DNA of 64,000 nucleotides from Nonomuraea corallina (GTDB lineage: Bacteria > Actinomycetota > Actinomycetes > Streptosporangiales > Streptosporangiaceae), in NCBI RefSeq assembly GCF_027620315.1, contig NZ_JAPNNL010000014.1:1-64000 (forward strand), read 5' to 3'. Shown piece by piece: positions 17,246 through 26,211 of this stretch. Under the pieces are notes generated by a model. That model did no database searches and was not told where the DNA came from. It was given only the letters and a program-made list of their open reading frames with translations. Both the position numbers and the translations under genes were made by a program. Within the stretch, counting starts at the first letter, position 1. Each line of letters begins with the position of its first letter.

Positions 17246-20134
17246 TCAGCGGGCCAGGGCCAGGTCCCTGAGCCGCACGTCGCCCCGGAAGACCACGTAC
17301 AGGTCACCGGAGCCGGGCTGGAGCCGCGCCGTGACCGTCTCGTAGGCGTACACCCCGCCCGTGGCCGGCACCCGCGCGGTGGCGAGCAGCGCGCCCTTCG
17401 GCGAGCCGCGCCGCAGCTCGATCGAGCCGCCCTCGACCGACGCCACCCCGGCGCTGAGCCGGCCGCCGTGGACGGTGTCGGTGAAGGAGATCCAGCCGCC
17501 GTCCGACCCGGCCACCACGTCGCCGCGCACCTTGTTCTCGTCGGCGAACGTGACGCCCGCGTAGTCGTCGAAGTTCATCGCCCTGGTCGTCCTGGTCAGG
17601 TCGCGCGGGGGCACCTTCTCCCCGCTCACCCGCAACGTCGTGCGCTGCCTGATCCGGTCAGCGGCCGAACCCACGAGCACGTCGTGCGTGGCCGTCTCGA
17701 CCACCTCCTTGTCCCGCGTGTGGTCCCACACCGCCAGATCGGCCTTCTTCAGCGGGAACGTCACGGTCTTCGACCCGCCCGGAGCCAGCGCGACCCGCTG
17801 GAAGCCGCGCAGCTGCTTGACCGGCTGGGCGAAGCGGGACTGCCGCTGGTGGGTGTAGAGCTGGACGACCTCCTCGCCCGCGACCCGGCCGGTGTTGGTG
17901 ACCTTGACGCTCACCTGCTCGCCCTGAACCTTGAGCCCCTGGTAGCCGAAGGTGGTGTAGCTGAGCCCGTGGCCGAAGGCGAACAGCGGCCTGTCCTTGT
18001 CGTACAGGTAGGTCATCCCGGTCTTGACCAGGTCGTAGTCCAGGATGCTGGGCAGGTCGTCGCCGGCCGGCCAGGTCTGGGTGAGCCGCCCGGCCGGGTT
18101 GACGTCGCCGAAGAGCACGTCGGCGACCGCGTGCCCGGTCTCCGCGCCGGCGTGCGTGGTCCACAGCAGCGCCGGGGCGTCCACGACGACGGGATAGCTG
18201 GTCTCCAGCACCACCACGGTCTTCGGGTTCGCCTGGCGCACCGCCTCGATCAGCCGCCTCTGCCCGTCGCCGAGCCGCAGGTCGTCCCGGTCGTGGAACT
18301 CGCGGCCGTGCACCCACGGGTGACTGCCGACGACCACGACCGCCACCTCGGCCGCGCGGGCCTGCTCGGCCGCCGCCGCGATGCCGTCGGAGACGACCTC
18401 CTTGGCGAACCGCGCCGCCTGCGCCTTCGGAGCCAGCGCGAGCGCCCCGTCGGCGGTCACGGTCACGTACGGGTCGGGCAGCGCGTACCAGCCCTCGACG
18501 CTCTCGAAGCCCGCGTACCGGATCAGATAGGTCCCGTCGCCCTGCTTCTCCAGCGAGAACTGCTGCTGCACGTACCAGCCGTGGGGGTCGTCGTCGTCGG
18601 TGTCCAGCGAACGCCAGTCGCCGCCGAGCAGCTTGCCGTTGCCCGCGTTGCGCAGCGTCGAGACGTCACTCACCCAGTCGGTCACGTCCCACTGCGAGGC
18701 GGGCGTCGGGGCGGTGTCGGTCAGGGCGGCGTTGTCGTCAGGGCCGGTGCCGGTCGCGGTGACGTACTTGCCGGACCCGACGTGCCTGAGCGCGATCCGC
18801 TCCAGGCCCTCGCCCGTGGTCACGCCGGCCACCCGCTCCTTGATCCCGTCCAGCGGGGTGACCTGGTACGGCATCCGGCCCGCGTACCAGTCGCTGTAGA
18901 GCCGGTCCGCCAGCGGCCCGACCACGGCCGCCGACTTCGGCGCGGCGAACGGGAGCGTGCCGGAGTTCCTCAGCAGCACCGCGGCCTTGCCGGCGGTCTC
19001 GCGGTTGAGCGCGCGGTGCGCGGGGCTGTCGATCACGTCCGCGCCGATCCCCTTGTACGGCCCCCCGTCGGGGTCGAAGTGGCCCAGGCGGAACCGGATG
19101 GTCAGCGCCCGGCTGACGCCCCGGTCCACGTCGGCCTCGGTGATCAGGCCCCGCTCCAGGGCGGCGGTGAGGTGCGTCACCAGCGGTCCGGTGTCACTGC
19201 CGTCGATGGTGAAGCTGTCCTGCCCTGACTTGAGCACCGCGGCGAACGCCTCGGGCTTGTCGTCGAAGTAGCGCTCCAGGTCGGTGAGCGCGTGCGGGCC
19301 CCAGGCGTCGCTGACGTTGTAGAGCGTCTCGTCCGTCCACGACCTCACGACGTCCTGGAGGTCGGCGTTGACGTGGTTGGGCCGCCCGTTCACCAGGTTG
19401 TACGAGGCCATCACCCCGGTCGCGGCCTTCGCCGAGAGCGCCTCCCTGAACGGCCGCTGGTAGTACTCGTGCTTGAGCTTGGGGGTGAGATTGGAGGAGG
19501 TGAGGCTCCGGTTCACCTCGTTGTTGTAGGCCAGGTAGTGCTTCAGCACCGGCGCGGTCTTGAGGTGGAACGGGTCGTCGCCCCGCAGCCCCTTGCCGTA
19601 CGCGGTGGCGATGGCGCCGGTCAGCAGCGGGTCCTCGGAGTAGCCCTCCTCGTTCCGGCCGGCCCTGGGGTCGCGCAGCGGGTCGACCACCGGCGCCCAC
19701 ACCTGCAGCCCCCACAGCGTCGGGTTGATCGCGTTGTGTCCCCGGACCTCGTCGCCGACGACCGAGCCGACCCGCTTGATCAGCTCCGGGTCCCACGTGC
19801 TGGCCAGGCCGACCGCCTGCGGGAACACGGTGCCGGAGGCGAGCTTCTGGTTCCAGTTGTCGTTCAGGTCGTTGGACCAGGCGACGCCGTGCAGCGCCTC
19901 GGTGCCGTTCTTGTGGTACGGCACGCCGAGCCGCGGGATGGCCGCCTGCGACTGGTGCAGCAGGCCCAGCTTCTCCGTCAGCGTCAGCCGGCCCAGCAGG
20001 TCGGCCACCCGCCGCTCCACCGGCAGCGACGGGTCGCGGAACGGGAAGTCGGCGGCGGCCCCGGCCGGAGCCGTGAGCAGCGCCGCGACCAGGGTGAGCG
20101 CGAGCAGGATCGGGATGCGTAACCGTCTTCTCAT
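17246..20134 (-). CDS. Secreted GH3 beta-glycosidase with trefoil-like insert and CBM6-like domain
   Basis: This 962-residue enzyme has a signal peptide (1-28, AGAAADFP) followed by the same architecture as the cytoplasmic GH3 at 10-12.8 kb. GRNEEGYSED, KHYLAYNNE and the nucleophile Asp276 (NVSDAW) lie in the barrel. An inserted beta-trefoil-like segment (about 445-560, ALRHVGSGKYVTATG) follows, then a second GH3 domain, an FnIII-like domain and a CBM6-like end (SIELRRGSPKG, DLYVVFRGD). It is the last gene of the GH31-transporter operon, 25 bp after the permease stop, with GAGGAG at good spacing. Its secretion is odd beside a cytoplasmic GH31, and it may trim oligosaccharides before uptake. 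Exact specificity (glucose, xylose or arabinose) cannot be read from sequence. Confidence 0.88.
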   Translation of the reverse strand: MRRRLRIPILLALTLVAALLTAPAGAAADFPFRDPSLPVERRVADLLGRLTLTEKLGLLHQSQAAIPRLGVPYHKNGTEALHGVAWSNDLNDNWNQKLASGTVFPQAVGLASTWDPELIKRVGSVVGDEVRGHNAINPTLWGLQVWAPVVDPLRDPRAGRNEEGYSEDPLLTGAIATAYGKGLRGDDPFHLKTAPVLKHYLAYNNEVNRSLTSSNLTPKLKHEYYQRPFREALSAKAATGVMASYNLVNGRPNHVNADLQDVVRSWTDETLYNVSDAWGPHALTDLERYFDDKPEAFAAVLKSGQDSFTIDGSDTGPLVTHLTAALERGLITEADVDRGVSRALTIRFRLGHFDPDGGPYKGIGADVIDSPAHRALNRETAGKAAVLLRNSGTLPFAAPKSAAVVGPLADRLYSDWYAGRMPYQVTPLDGIKERVAGVTTGEGLERIALRHVGSGKYVTATGTGPDDNAALTDTAPTPASQWDVTDWVSDVSTLRNAGNGKLLGGDWRSLDTDDDDPHGWYVQQQFSLEKQGDGTYLIRYAGFESVEGWYALPDPYVTVTADGALALAPKAQAARFAKEVVSDGIAAAAEQARAAEVAVVVVGSHPWVHGREFHDRDDLRLGDGQRRLIEAVRQANPKTVVVLETSYPVVVDAPALLWTTHAGAETGHAVADVLFGDVNPAGRLTQTWPAGDDLPSILDYDLVKTGMTYLYDKDRPLFAFGHGLSYTTFGYQGLKVQGEQVSVKVTNTGRVAGEEVVQLYTHQRQSRFAQPVKQLRGFQRVALAPGGSKTVTFPLKKADLAVWDHTRDKEVVETATHDVLVGSAADRIRQRTTLRVSGEKVPPRDLTRTTRAMNFDDYAGVTFADENKVRGDVVAGSDGGWISFTDTVHGGRLSAGVASVEGGSIELRRGSPKGALLATARVPATGGVYAYETVTARLQPGSGDLYVVFRGDVRLRDLALAR

Positions 20135-20159
20135 GGGCTTCTCCTCGGGAGGGGGTGGC

Positions 20160-20981
20160 TCACTTCACGGCCCCGACCGTGATGCCTCGGGTGAGCGTGC
20201 GCTGGAAGATCAGGAAGAACGCCACCGCCGGGACGATGCCGAGCAGGGCGGAGGCGCTGGACATGGTCGCGTCCATGTACCGCTCGCCCTGCAGCACGCC
20301 CAGGGCGACCGGCACGGTCTGGGTGTCGTTGGAGATGAGGAAGATCAACGGCAGGAAGAACTCGTTCCAGGTCCAGATGAAGAAGAAGATCAGCAGGACG
20401 CTGATCGTCGGCCGGCTGATCGGCACCACGACCCTGACCAGCGCCCTGAACCGCCCGGCCCCGTCGATCTCGGCCGCCTCCAGGATCTCCTTCGGGAACT
20501 GGCCGAGCACCGCGCTGAGCAGGTACGTGCCGAACGCCGCCTGGATCACGGTGAAGATGATGATCATCGACAGCCGGGTGTCGTACAGCCCGGCCTCCTT
20601 GGCCAGGTAGTACAGCGGGTAGGCCAGCGCCTCCTGCGGCAGCGTGTTGGCCACCAGGAACAGCACCAGGATCGACAGCCGGCCGCGCACCCGCCCGATG
20701 CCCAGCGCGTACGCGTTGAGCACCGACAGCACGACCGCCAGCACCGCGACGGAACCGCTGATCAGCAGGCTGTTCCAAAGCTTCTCACCGAAGTCCACCC
20801 GGTTCCAGAAGTCCACGATGCCCTGGAGGTAGAGGCCGCCGGGCAGGCCCAGCGGCCCGCCCGACGCGTACTCCTCAGGCGTCTTGACCGCGTTGAGCGC
20901 CACGAGGGCGAACGGGAACACCATCGCCAGCGCCGCCACCGTCAGCGCCGCCAGCACCGCCCAGCGCCCCGGCCCCCTCAC
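20160..20981 (-). CDS. Sugar ABC transporter permease (CUT1, MalG-like)
   Basis: A 273-residue inner-membrane permease with six predicted helices and the cytoplasmic EAA loop EILEAAEIDGAGRFRALV, through which it contacts the ATPase. It pairs with the permease just upstream, the GTG start overlapping that gene's stop as GTGA. No ATPase gene is in the operon. In many actinobacteria one shared MsiK-type ATPase serves several CUT1 importers, so the missing ATPase is expected. Confidence 0.92.
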   Translation of the reverse strand: MRGPGRWAVLAALTVAALAMVFPFALVALNAVKTPEEYASGGPLGLPGGLYLQGIVDFWNRVDFGEKLWNSLLISGSVAVLAVVLSVLNAYALGIGRVRGRLSILVLFLVANTLPQEALAYPLYYLAKEAGLYDTRLSMIIIFTVIQAAFGTYLLSAVLGQFPKEILEAAEIDGAGRFRALVRVVVPISRPTISVLLIFFFIWTWNEFFLPLIFLISNDTQTVPVALGVLQGERYMDATMSSASALLGIVPAVAFFLIFQRTLTRGITVGAVK

Positions 20982-21841
20982 CGCTCACGCTCCTGCACCC
21001 GCAGGAACAGGAACGTCACCACGACGATGATCAGGGCCAGCACGGTGGCGATCGCGGACCCGTACCCGACGTTGCTCTTCTGGAAGAAGTTCAGGTACGA
21101 GAAGTACGACGGCACCAGCGTGGCGTTGCCCGGCCCGCCCCGGGTGAGCACGAAGATCGGCCCGAACACCTTGAGCGCCGCGATCGTGCAGGTGAGCAGC
21201 ACCACGAAGATCTCCGGCCGGATCTGCGGGATCGTGATGTGCCACACCTTGCGCCACCACGACGCCCCGTCCAGCTCGGCCGCCTCGTAGTAGGCCGGGT
21301 CCACCCGCTGTAACCCGGCCATGAAGATGACCAGCGGGTAGCCGAGCTGGAACCAGACCATCACCGCCATCACCGTGGCCAGCGCCAGATCCGGGTCGCC
21401 CAGCCAGTCGAGCTCCAGGCCGAGAATCTGGTTGACCGCGCCGTAGGACGGGTGCAGCATCCAGCCCCACACCACCCCGGCCACCGCCACCGGCAGCACC
21501 TGCGGCAGGTAGTACAGGGCGCGCAGCGCCGAGGCGGTGCGGGGGCCGAACCGCTTGCCGACGTGGTCGAACAGGGCCGCCGCCAGGAGCAGGCCGAGCA
21601 CCGTGGGCACGACCGCCATCGCGAAGATCAGCGCCACGTTGTTCTGGAACGACTGCCAGAACCGCTCGTCCTTCAGCAACCGGGCGTAGTTCTCCAGCCC
21701 GACCCACCTGGGCGTGCCCACCCCCGACCAGCGGGTGAGGCTCACGCCCAGGTTCATCAGGAAGGGCACCACGATGACGGCCAGGAACAGCACCAGGCTC
21801 GGCACCAGGTAGGGCCAGTAGCCCTGCTTCCGGACGCGCAT
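20978..21841 (-). CDS. Sugar ABC transporter permease (CUT1, MalF-like)
   Basis: A 287-residue permease beginning MRVRKQGYWPYL with six predicted helices and the EAA loop YYEAAELDGASWWRKVWHI. Its ATG directly follows the stop of the binding-protein gene (TAGATG) with no evident ribosome site, implying coupled translation. With the second permease it forms the channel of an oligosaccharide importer, probably for xyloglucan fragments given its neighbours. Confidence 0.92.
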   Translation of the reverse strand: MRVRKQGYWPYLVPSLVLFLAVIVVPFLMNLGVSLTRWSGVGTPRWVGLENYARLLKDERFWQSFQNNVALIFAMAVVPTVLGLLLAAALFDHVGKRFGPRTASALRALYYLPQVLPVAVAGVVWGWMLHPSYGAVNQILGLELDWLGDPDLALATVMAVMVWFQLGYPLVIFMAGLQRVDPAYYEAAELDGASWWRKVWHITIPQIRPEIFVVLLTCTIAALKVFGPIFVLTRGGPGNATLVPSYFSYLNFFQKSNVGYGSAIATVLALIIVVVTFLFLRVQERER

Positions 21842-23137
21842 CTAGTTGCCGAGGTCGGCGAGGTTGTCCTCGTACGGCTGGGCCAGCTCGTCCAGCATCG
21901 CGGCCGGCTGCTTGCTGCCGTTGATGAGGTTCTGCGTGGCGGCGACCATGACGTCGTAGTAGCCGGGCGCCGGCCAGTCGGGGTAGAACGCCAGCCCGTC
22001 GCGGCCGGTCAGCGTGTTGAAGCTCTCGATCAGCTCCTTGCTCTTGGCGTCCGTGATCGCCGCCGGGTCGGCCGCGACCGGCACGCCACCGGAGTTGCCC
22101 AGCAGGTTCTGGACCTCCTTGCTCATCGTGATGTCGATGAAGTCGTAGGCCAGGTCCTTGTTCTGCGACTTCTCCGGCACCACCCAGAGGTTGCCGCTGG
22201 AACCGGGGGCCATCGTCGCGCCCGGCCACAGGAAGTGGCCCCACGCGAAGTCCTTGATCTCCGAGGCGAAGCGGCCGTACCACCAGCTCCCGCTGACCAT
22301 CATCGGGTGCTCGCCCTTCATGAACGCGACGCCCATGTCCTCGGCCTTGACCCCGGCGGACTTCTCGTCCAGGTAGCCCTTGGCCACCCAGTCGGCGAAC
22401 GTCTGCGCGGCGTAGCTGAACTCGGGGCCGTGGAAGTCGACCTTGCCGTGGTACGCCTGGAACCTGTCCACCCAGGCGCGGTCGGCCTTGCTGAGCGCGA
22501 GCTGGTAGAAGATCTGCTGGGCCGGATACTCGGCCCCGGCCGTGCCGATCGGGGTCACCCCGGCCTCGACGAAGGCGTCGAGCGCGGCGGTGAACTCCTC
22601 GAAGGTCGTCGGCACCTCGACCTTGTGCTTCTCGAACAGGTCCTTGTTGTAGTAGACCATCACGAACTCGCCGTAGTTCGGGATGCCGTACCACTGGCCG
22701 GAGCCCATGACGCCGCGCTCGTCGTACCTGGCGGTGGTCTGCAGCCCGCCCGGCAGCAGCTTGTCCCAGCCGCGCCCGGTGACCTCGGCGCTCAGGTCGG
22801 CGAGCAGGCCCTGCTTGGAGAGCAGACCGGCGGTGGCGTTGCCCTTGTTGTACTCCATGAGGTCGGGCGCCTCGTCGGAGTTGAGCACCATGCTCGCGGT
22901 CTTCTGGATCTGCTCGAAGCTCTTCTCCTCGAACTCCACCTTGACGTTCGGGTGAGTGGACTCGAACCTCTTGATCGCCTCGGCCCAGGCCTTGCCCATG
23001 GCGGACTCGGCGGACTCGTAGTGCCAGAGCTTGAGCACCCGGGGCCCGTCGCCCGGCGGGCTCTCCGCGCCGGAACCGCAGGCCGAGAGGGCCAGCACCA
23101 TGGCTGCCAGCGCCGCCACGCCAGACTTTCCGATCAT
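21842..23137 (-). CDS. Sugar-binding lipoprotein of ABC importer
   Basis: The 431-residue extracellular solute-binding protein (family 1) has a lipoprotein signal ending in LALSAC with the lipidated Cys20. The mature protein has the bilobal sugar-binder pattern, with WHYESAES near the start, EEKSFEQIQ, and several Trp/Tyr typical of oligosaccharide clefts (GSWWYGRF). The ATG at 23137 overlaps the GH31 stop as ATGA and has AGGAGG 6 nt upstream. It delivers oligosaccharide to the two downstream permeases. The substrate is inferred from GH31/GH74 context to be xyloglucan oligosaccharide. Confidence 0.92.
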   Translation of the reverse strand: MIGKSGVAALAAMVLALSACGSGAESPPGDGPRVLKLWHYESAESAMGKAWAEAIKRFESTHPNVKVEFEEKSFEQIQKTASMVLNSDEAPDLMEYNKGNATAGLLSKQGLLADLSAEVTGRGWDKLLPGGLQTTARYDERGVMGSGQWYGIPNYGEFVMVYYNKDLFEKHKVEVPTTFEEFTAALDAFVEAGVTPIGTAGAEYPAQQIFYQLALSKADRAWVDRFQAYHGKVDFHGPEFSYAAQTFADWVAKGYLDEKSAGVKAEDMGVAFMKGEHPMMVSGSWWYGRFASEIKDFAWGHFLWPGATMAPGSSGNLWVVPEKSQNKDLAYDFIDITMSKEVQNLLGNSGGVPVAADPAAITDAKSKELIESFNTLTGRDGLAFYPDWPAPGYYDVMVAATQNLINGSKQPAAMLDELAQPYEDNLADLGN

Positions 23138-25431
23138 GTTTCCTCCTGGGTGATGACGGCCCGGCCGGGCGCGCCCGGCACCGGGGCGAACTCGACGGCG
23201 GCGACCCGCTTCGGGCCGGAGACGGTCACGCGCAGCGTGTCGCCGTCCCGTACGGCCGTGACGGCGGTCTCCCCGTCGGTGTCGTGGATCCGCATGCGGC
23301 GGTCGCCGCTCCCGAAGGCGACCAGCGTGAGCTCGCCGGGCGTCGAGACGGTCGCGCCGGGCTCGGCGACCGGGATCAGCGCGCCGTGCCGGACGAACAG
23401 CGGAAGCTCCGCCAGCGGCTTGGCCACGCGCACGTAGCGGGGCCCGACGTGCACCTCGCCCGTCCACCAGTCCACCCACCGGCCCTCCGGCAGGTAGACC
23501 TCGCGCACGCCATCCGGCGAGATCATCGGCGCGACCAGCAGGTCATGGCCGAACAGGTACTGCAGGTCCGCCTGCCAGGCGACCGGGTCGCCGGGGTGGT
23601 CGACGCAGAGCGCCCGCATCATCGGCGCGCCCGTCCTGGCGGCGTCCACGGCGGCCGAGTAGATGTAGGGCATCAGCCGGTAGCGCAGCCGGAGCGCGGC
23701 CACCGCGTGCTCCTCCACGGCCGGGAACTCCCACGGCTCCCTGCTGGTGGTGCCGTGCAGCCGCACCAGCGGTGACAGCGCGCCGAACTGGGTCCACCGG
23801 ACGAACAGGTCGTCGCTGGGCCTGCCGGTGAAGCCGCCGGCGTCGTGACTCCAGTACGGCACCCCGGACAGGCCGTGCGCCAGCCCGCCCCGGATCGTGC
23901 TGCCCATCGCGGCGTAGCTGGTGTAGGTGTCGCCGCTCCACTGGGCGCTGTGCCGCTGGCCGCCGAGGAACGACGAGCGCGCCCACACCAGTCCGTGCCC
24001 GTGCACCTCCCGGGTGACCTCGGCGACGGCGTCGTTGAACAGCAGCGTGTAGACGTTGTGCAGGTCGGTGCCGGTCATGCCGTTGGCGGCGACCGCGTCG
24101 TGCGGCACGCCCTCGGCGAAGTCGGTCTTGAACGCCTGCACGCCCTGGCGCAGCAGCGCCCGCAGCCGCTCCTGGAACCAGCGGACGGCGTCGGGGTCGG
24201 TGAGGTCGAGGATGCCGCAGGCGGGGTACGAGCCGTGCCAGGTGTCGGCCACGTACGGCTCCCCATCCGGCTTTTTCAGGAAATATCCGGCATCGGCGGC
24301 TTCCTGGAACGCCGGACTCAGCCGGGAGATGTACGGGTTCATCCACAGGCAGACCTTGAACCCCATCGCGTCCAGCTCCGCCAGCATCGCCTCCGGCTCG
24401 GGGAAGGTGACCGGGTCCCAGCGCAGGTCCGACCAGTGGCCGTCGGTCTGCCAGTAGGTGTCCAGGTGCAGCACGTCGCACGGGATGCCGCGCTCCCTGA
24501 TCGCGCGCGCCCTGGCCAGCACCCGCTCCTGGCTGTCGACGCAGAAGCCGGAGGAGATCCAGGTGCCGAACGCCCACTTGGGCGGCAGCGCCGGCCGCCC
24601 GGTCAGCCCGTCGTACCGCTCCAGCACCTCGACCGGCGTCGGCCCGGCCAGCACGTAGTAGTCCAGGACGTCGTCGGGCACCACGATCTGCACCGCGCTG
24701 TGGGTCGACTGGCACACGTCGAACTCGGTGGGCCCGCCGCTGTCGACCAGCACCCCGTACCCCCGGCTCGACACGTAGAGCGGGATGTTCTTGTACGCGC
24801 GCTGCGACTCGGCGCCGAAGGCGTCGAAGTTCCACATCAGCGGGCGCTGGCCGCGCTTGTCGAGCGGCGCGAACGACTCCCCGAACCCGGCGAACGCCTC
24901 GTCGGGCGCGGCGGCGAAGCTCTCGTGGAAGGCCACGTGCGCGCCCCCGGCCGAGGACCGGCCGAACGGCAGCGTGCGCAGCCGCCCGCTGATGTCGACG
25001 TGTCCCCGGTCCTGCTCGACCAGCGGGGCGCCGGTGGCGTCGGTGAAGCGCAGGTGCCACGGCGTGAGCGTGATCTCCGCGCGCAGCGAGCCCGCGTCGA
25101 TCACGATCGGCTCCCCCGGCGTCACCTCGGCCCTCGCCCCCGCGTACGAGCCCGGCGTCACCAGCGCGATGGCCCGCTCCGACCGCGGCCTGGCGTCGGC
25201 GTCCGCGCTCAGCCTGACCCGGATCACGCCCTCGCCCGCCGCCCCCACCTGCACGACCAGGGTCTCCTCCGCGGTGGTGACGGCCTTCAGCATCACCGCG
25301 GCGCCATCGGCGGCGACCAGTTCGGCGGCGGTCAGCGCGGACAGACCACCCTCGCCGCGCGCACGCACCGGCAGTTCGGGCGGATCGGCGACGAAGTACT
25401 CGTGCGCGACGAGCGGGGGGCGGTAGGGCAT
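23134..25431 (-). CDS. GH31 alpha-xylosidase (YicI-like)
   Basis: The 765-residue cytoplasmic enzyme has the GH31 N-terminal beta-sandwich and a catalytic barrel. The nucleophile is Asp437 in FKTDFAE and the acid/base is Asp501 in WSGDTY. The stretch DLRWDPVTFPEPEAML...MNPYISRLSP follows YicI-type alpha-xylosidases more closely than alpha-glucosidases (from remembered family sequence). It would remove alpha-1,6-xylose from imported xyloglucan oligosaccharides. It is the first gene of a five-gene operon (GH31, binding protein, two permeases, GH3). GGAG lies 7 nt before the ATG, and a XylR-like operator is about 40 bp upstream. No signal peptide is present. Confidence 0.9.
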   Translation of the reverse strand: MPYRPPLVAHEYFVADPPELPVRARGEGGLSALTAAELVAADGAAVMLKAVTTAEETLVVQVGAAGEGVIRVRLSADADARPRSERAIALVTPGSYAGARAEVTPGEPIVIDAGSLRAEITLTPWHLRFTDATGAPLVEQDRGHVDISGRLRTLPFGRSSAGGAHVAFHESFAAAPDEAFAGFGESFAPLDKRGQRPLMWNFDAFGAESQRAYKNIPLYVSSRGYGVLVDSGGPTEFDVCQSTHSAVQIVVPDDVLDYYVLAGPTPVEVLERYDGLTGRPALPPKWAFGTWISSGFCVDSQERVLARARAIRERGIPCDVLHLDTYWQTDGHWSDLRWDPVTFPEPEAMLAELDAMGFKVCLWMNPYISRLSPAFQEAADAGYFLKKPDGEPYVADTWHGSYPACGILDLTDPDAVRWFQERLRALLRQGVQAFKTDFAEGVPHDAVAANGMTGTDLHNVYTLLFNDAVAEVTREVHGHGLVWARSSFLGGQRHSAQWSGDTYTSYAAMGSTIRGGLAHGLSGVPYWSHDAGGFTGRPSDDLFVRWTQFGALSPLVRLHGTTSREPWEFPAVEEHAVAALRLRYRLMPYIYSAAVDAARTGAPMMRALCVDHPGDPVAWQADLQYLFGHDLLVAPMISPDGVREVYLPEGRWVDWWTGEVHVGPRYVRVAKPLAELPLFVRHGALIPVAEPGATVSTPGELTLVAFGSGDRRMRIHDTDGETAVTAVRDGDTLRVTVSGPKRVAAVEFAPVPGAPGRAVITQEET

Positions 25432-25466
25432 GGGCGCTCCTTTTCCGAACAGCGCGGAACTCGTGA

Positions 25467-25493
25467 ATTAGTTTGGTGCCCATACCAACAAAC
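25467..25493 (-). promoter_or_regulatory. XylR-like ROK operator before the GH31 operon
   Basis: TTAGTTTGGT (25468-25477) and ACCAACAAAC (25484-25493) form an imperfect inverted repeat of the XylR type. On the minus strand TTGACG abuts it, so bound repressor would cover the promoter. An ArsR gene starts 74 bp away in the other direction. Confidence 0.65.
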
Positions 25494-25566
25494 GTCAACG
25501 GTCTCCCCCGGCGCACCGAACACTTAGCTCTTGCGCTAACCATCCGCCTCCGCAATACTTAGCCAC

Positions 25567-25896
25567 ATGGCACAGTATTCGGCGCAACTGGACGGCGTGT
25601 TCGTCGCCCTGGCCGACCCGACCAGGCGTGCCGTCGTCCGGCGCCTCGGCCACGGGCCCATGAGCGTCGGCGACCTCGCCCGCGAGTTCCCGATGACCCT
25701 CCCCTCGTTCATGAAGCACGTGCGGACGCTCGAGTCGAACGGGCTCATCCGCACGGTCAAGTCCGGCCGGGTGCGCACGTGCGCGCTCAACCGCGAGCGG
25801 CTCGCCCTCGTCGACGACTGGCTCGCCGAGCAGCGCCGCATCTGGGAAGAGCGCACCGACCGCCTCGAACGGTTCGTCACGGAGGACGACCGGTGA
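25567..25896 (+). CDS. ArsR-family winged-helix regulator
   Basis: The 109-residue protein is a compact ArsR/SmtB-type HTH (LADPTRRAVVRRLGHGPMSVGDLAREFPMTLPSFMKHVRTLE) with no metal-binding Cys or ELCVCDL motif. This subgroup normally sits immediately before an AHSA1/SRPBCC gene, as here, with a GTGA overlap. The partner gene is broken (next entry), so the regulator may now act only on its own promoter. It starts with ATG close to the divergent GH31 operon promoter. Confidence 0.88.
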   Translation: MAQYSAQLDGVFVALADPTRRAVVRRLGHGPMSVGDLAREFPMTLPSFMKHVRTLESNGLIRTVKSGRVRTCALNRERLALVDDWLAEQRRIWEERTDRLERFVTEDDR

Positions 25897-26211
25897 ACCC
25901 CGATCTCGACTTCGCCCTGGAACGGATCATCCGGGCCCCGCGCGCGACCGTGTGGAGCGCCTGGACCGACCCGGCCAAGCTCGCCCGCTGGTGGGTCCCG
26001 GCCCCGTCCCGCTGCCGCGTGGACCGCCTGACCTGCGACCCGGCGGGGCGTTCGTGACACGGCTCAGCGACGACGGCGCCGTTTTCGTACCGCACATGGA
26101 CGCGTGCTTCCTCGCCGTCGACGAGCTGGAGCGGATCGTGTTCACCAACGCGATCACCAGCGCGTGGCGTCCCGCGAACCCCGACCCGGTCGCGATGACG
26201 GCCACGATCAG
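25893..26211 (+). pseudogene. AHSA1/SRPBCC protein gene, frameshifted and 3'-truncated
   Basis: The reading begins at GTG 25893 (LDFALERIIRAPRATVWSAW, then LARWWVPAP), typical of AHSA1. At about 26030 one base is missing: the frame runs to a stop at 26057 while the family continues in another frame as DLRPGGAFVTRLSDDG and later ELERIVFTNAITSAWRP. That second frame ends after PVAMTATI at about 26210, where family similarity stops and sequence from a dihydrofolate reductase-like gene begins. The C-terminal third is absent. Confidence 0.8.

Noticed and set aside
20160-25431. Missing ABC ATPase as evidence of a broken transporter
   Set aside because: Actinobacterial CUT1 operons commonly lack their own ATPase and use a shared MsiK protein.
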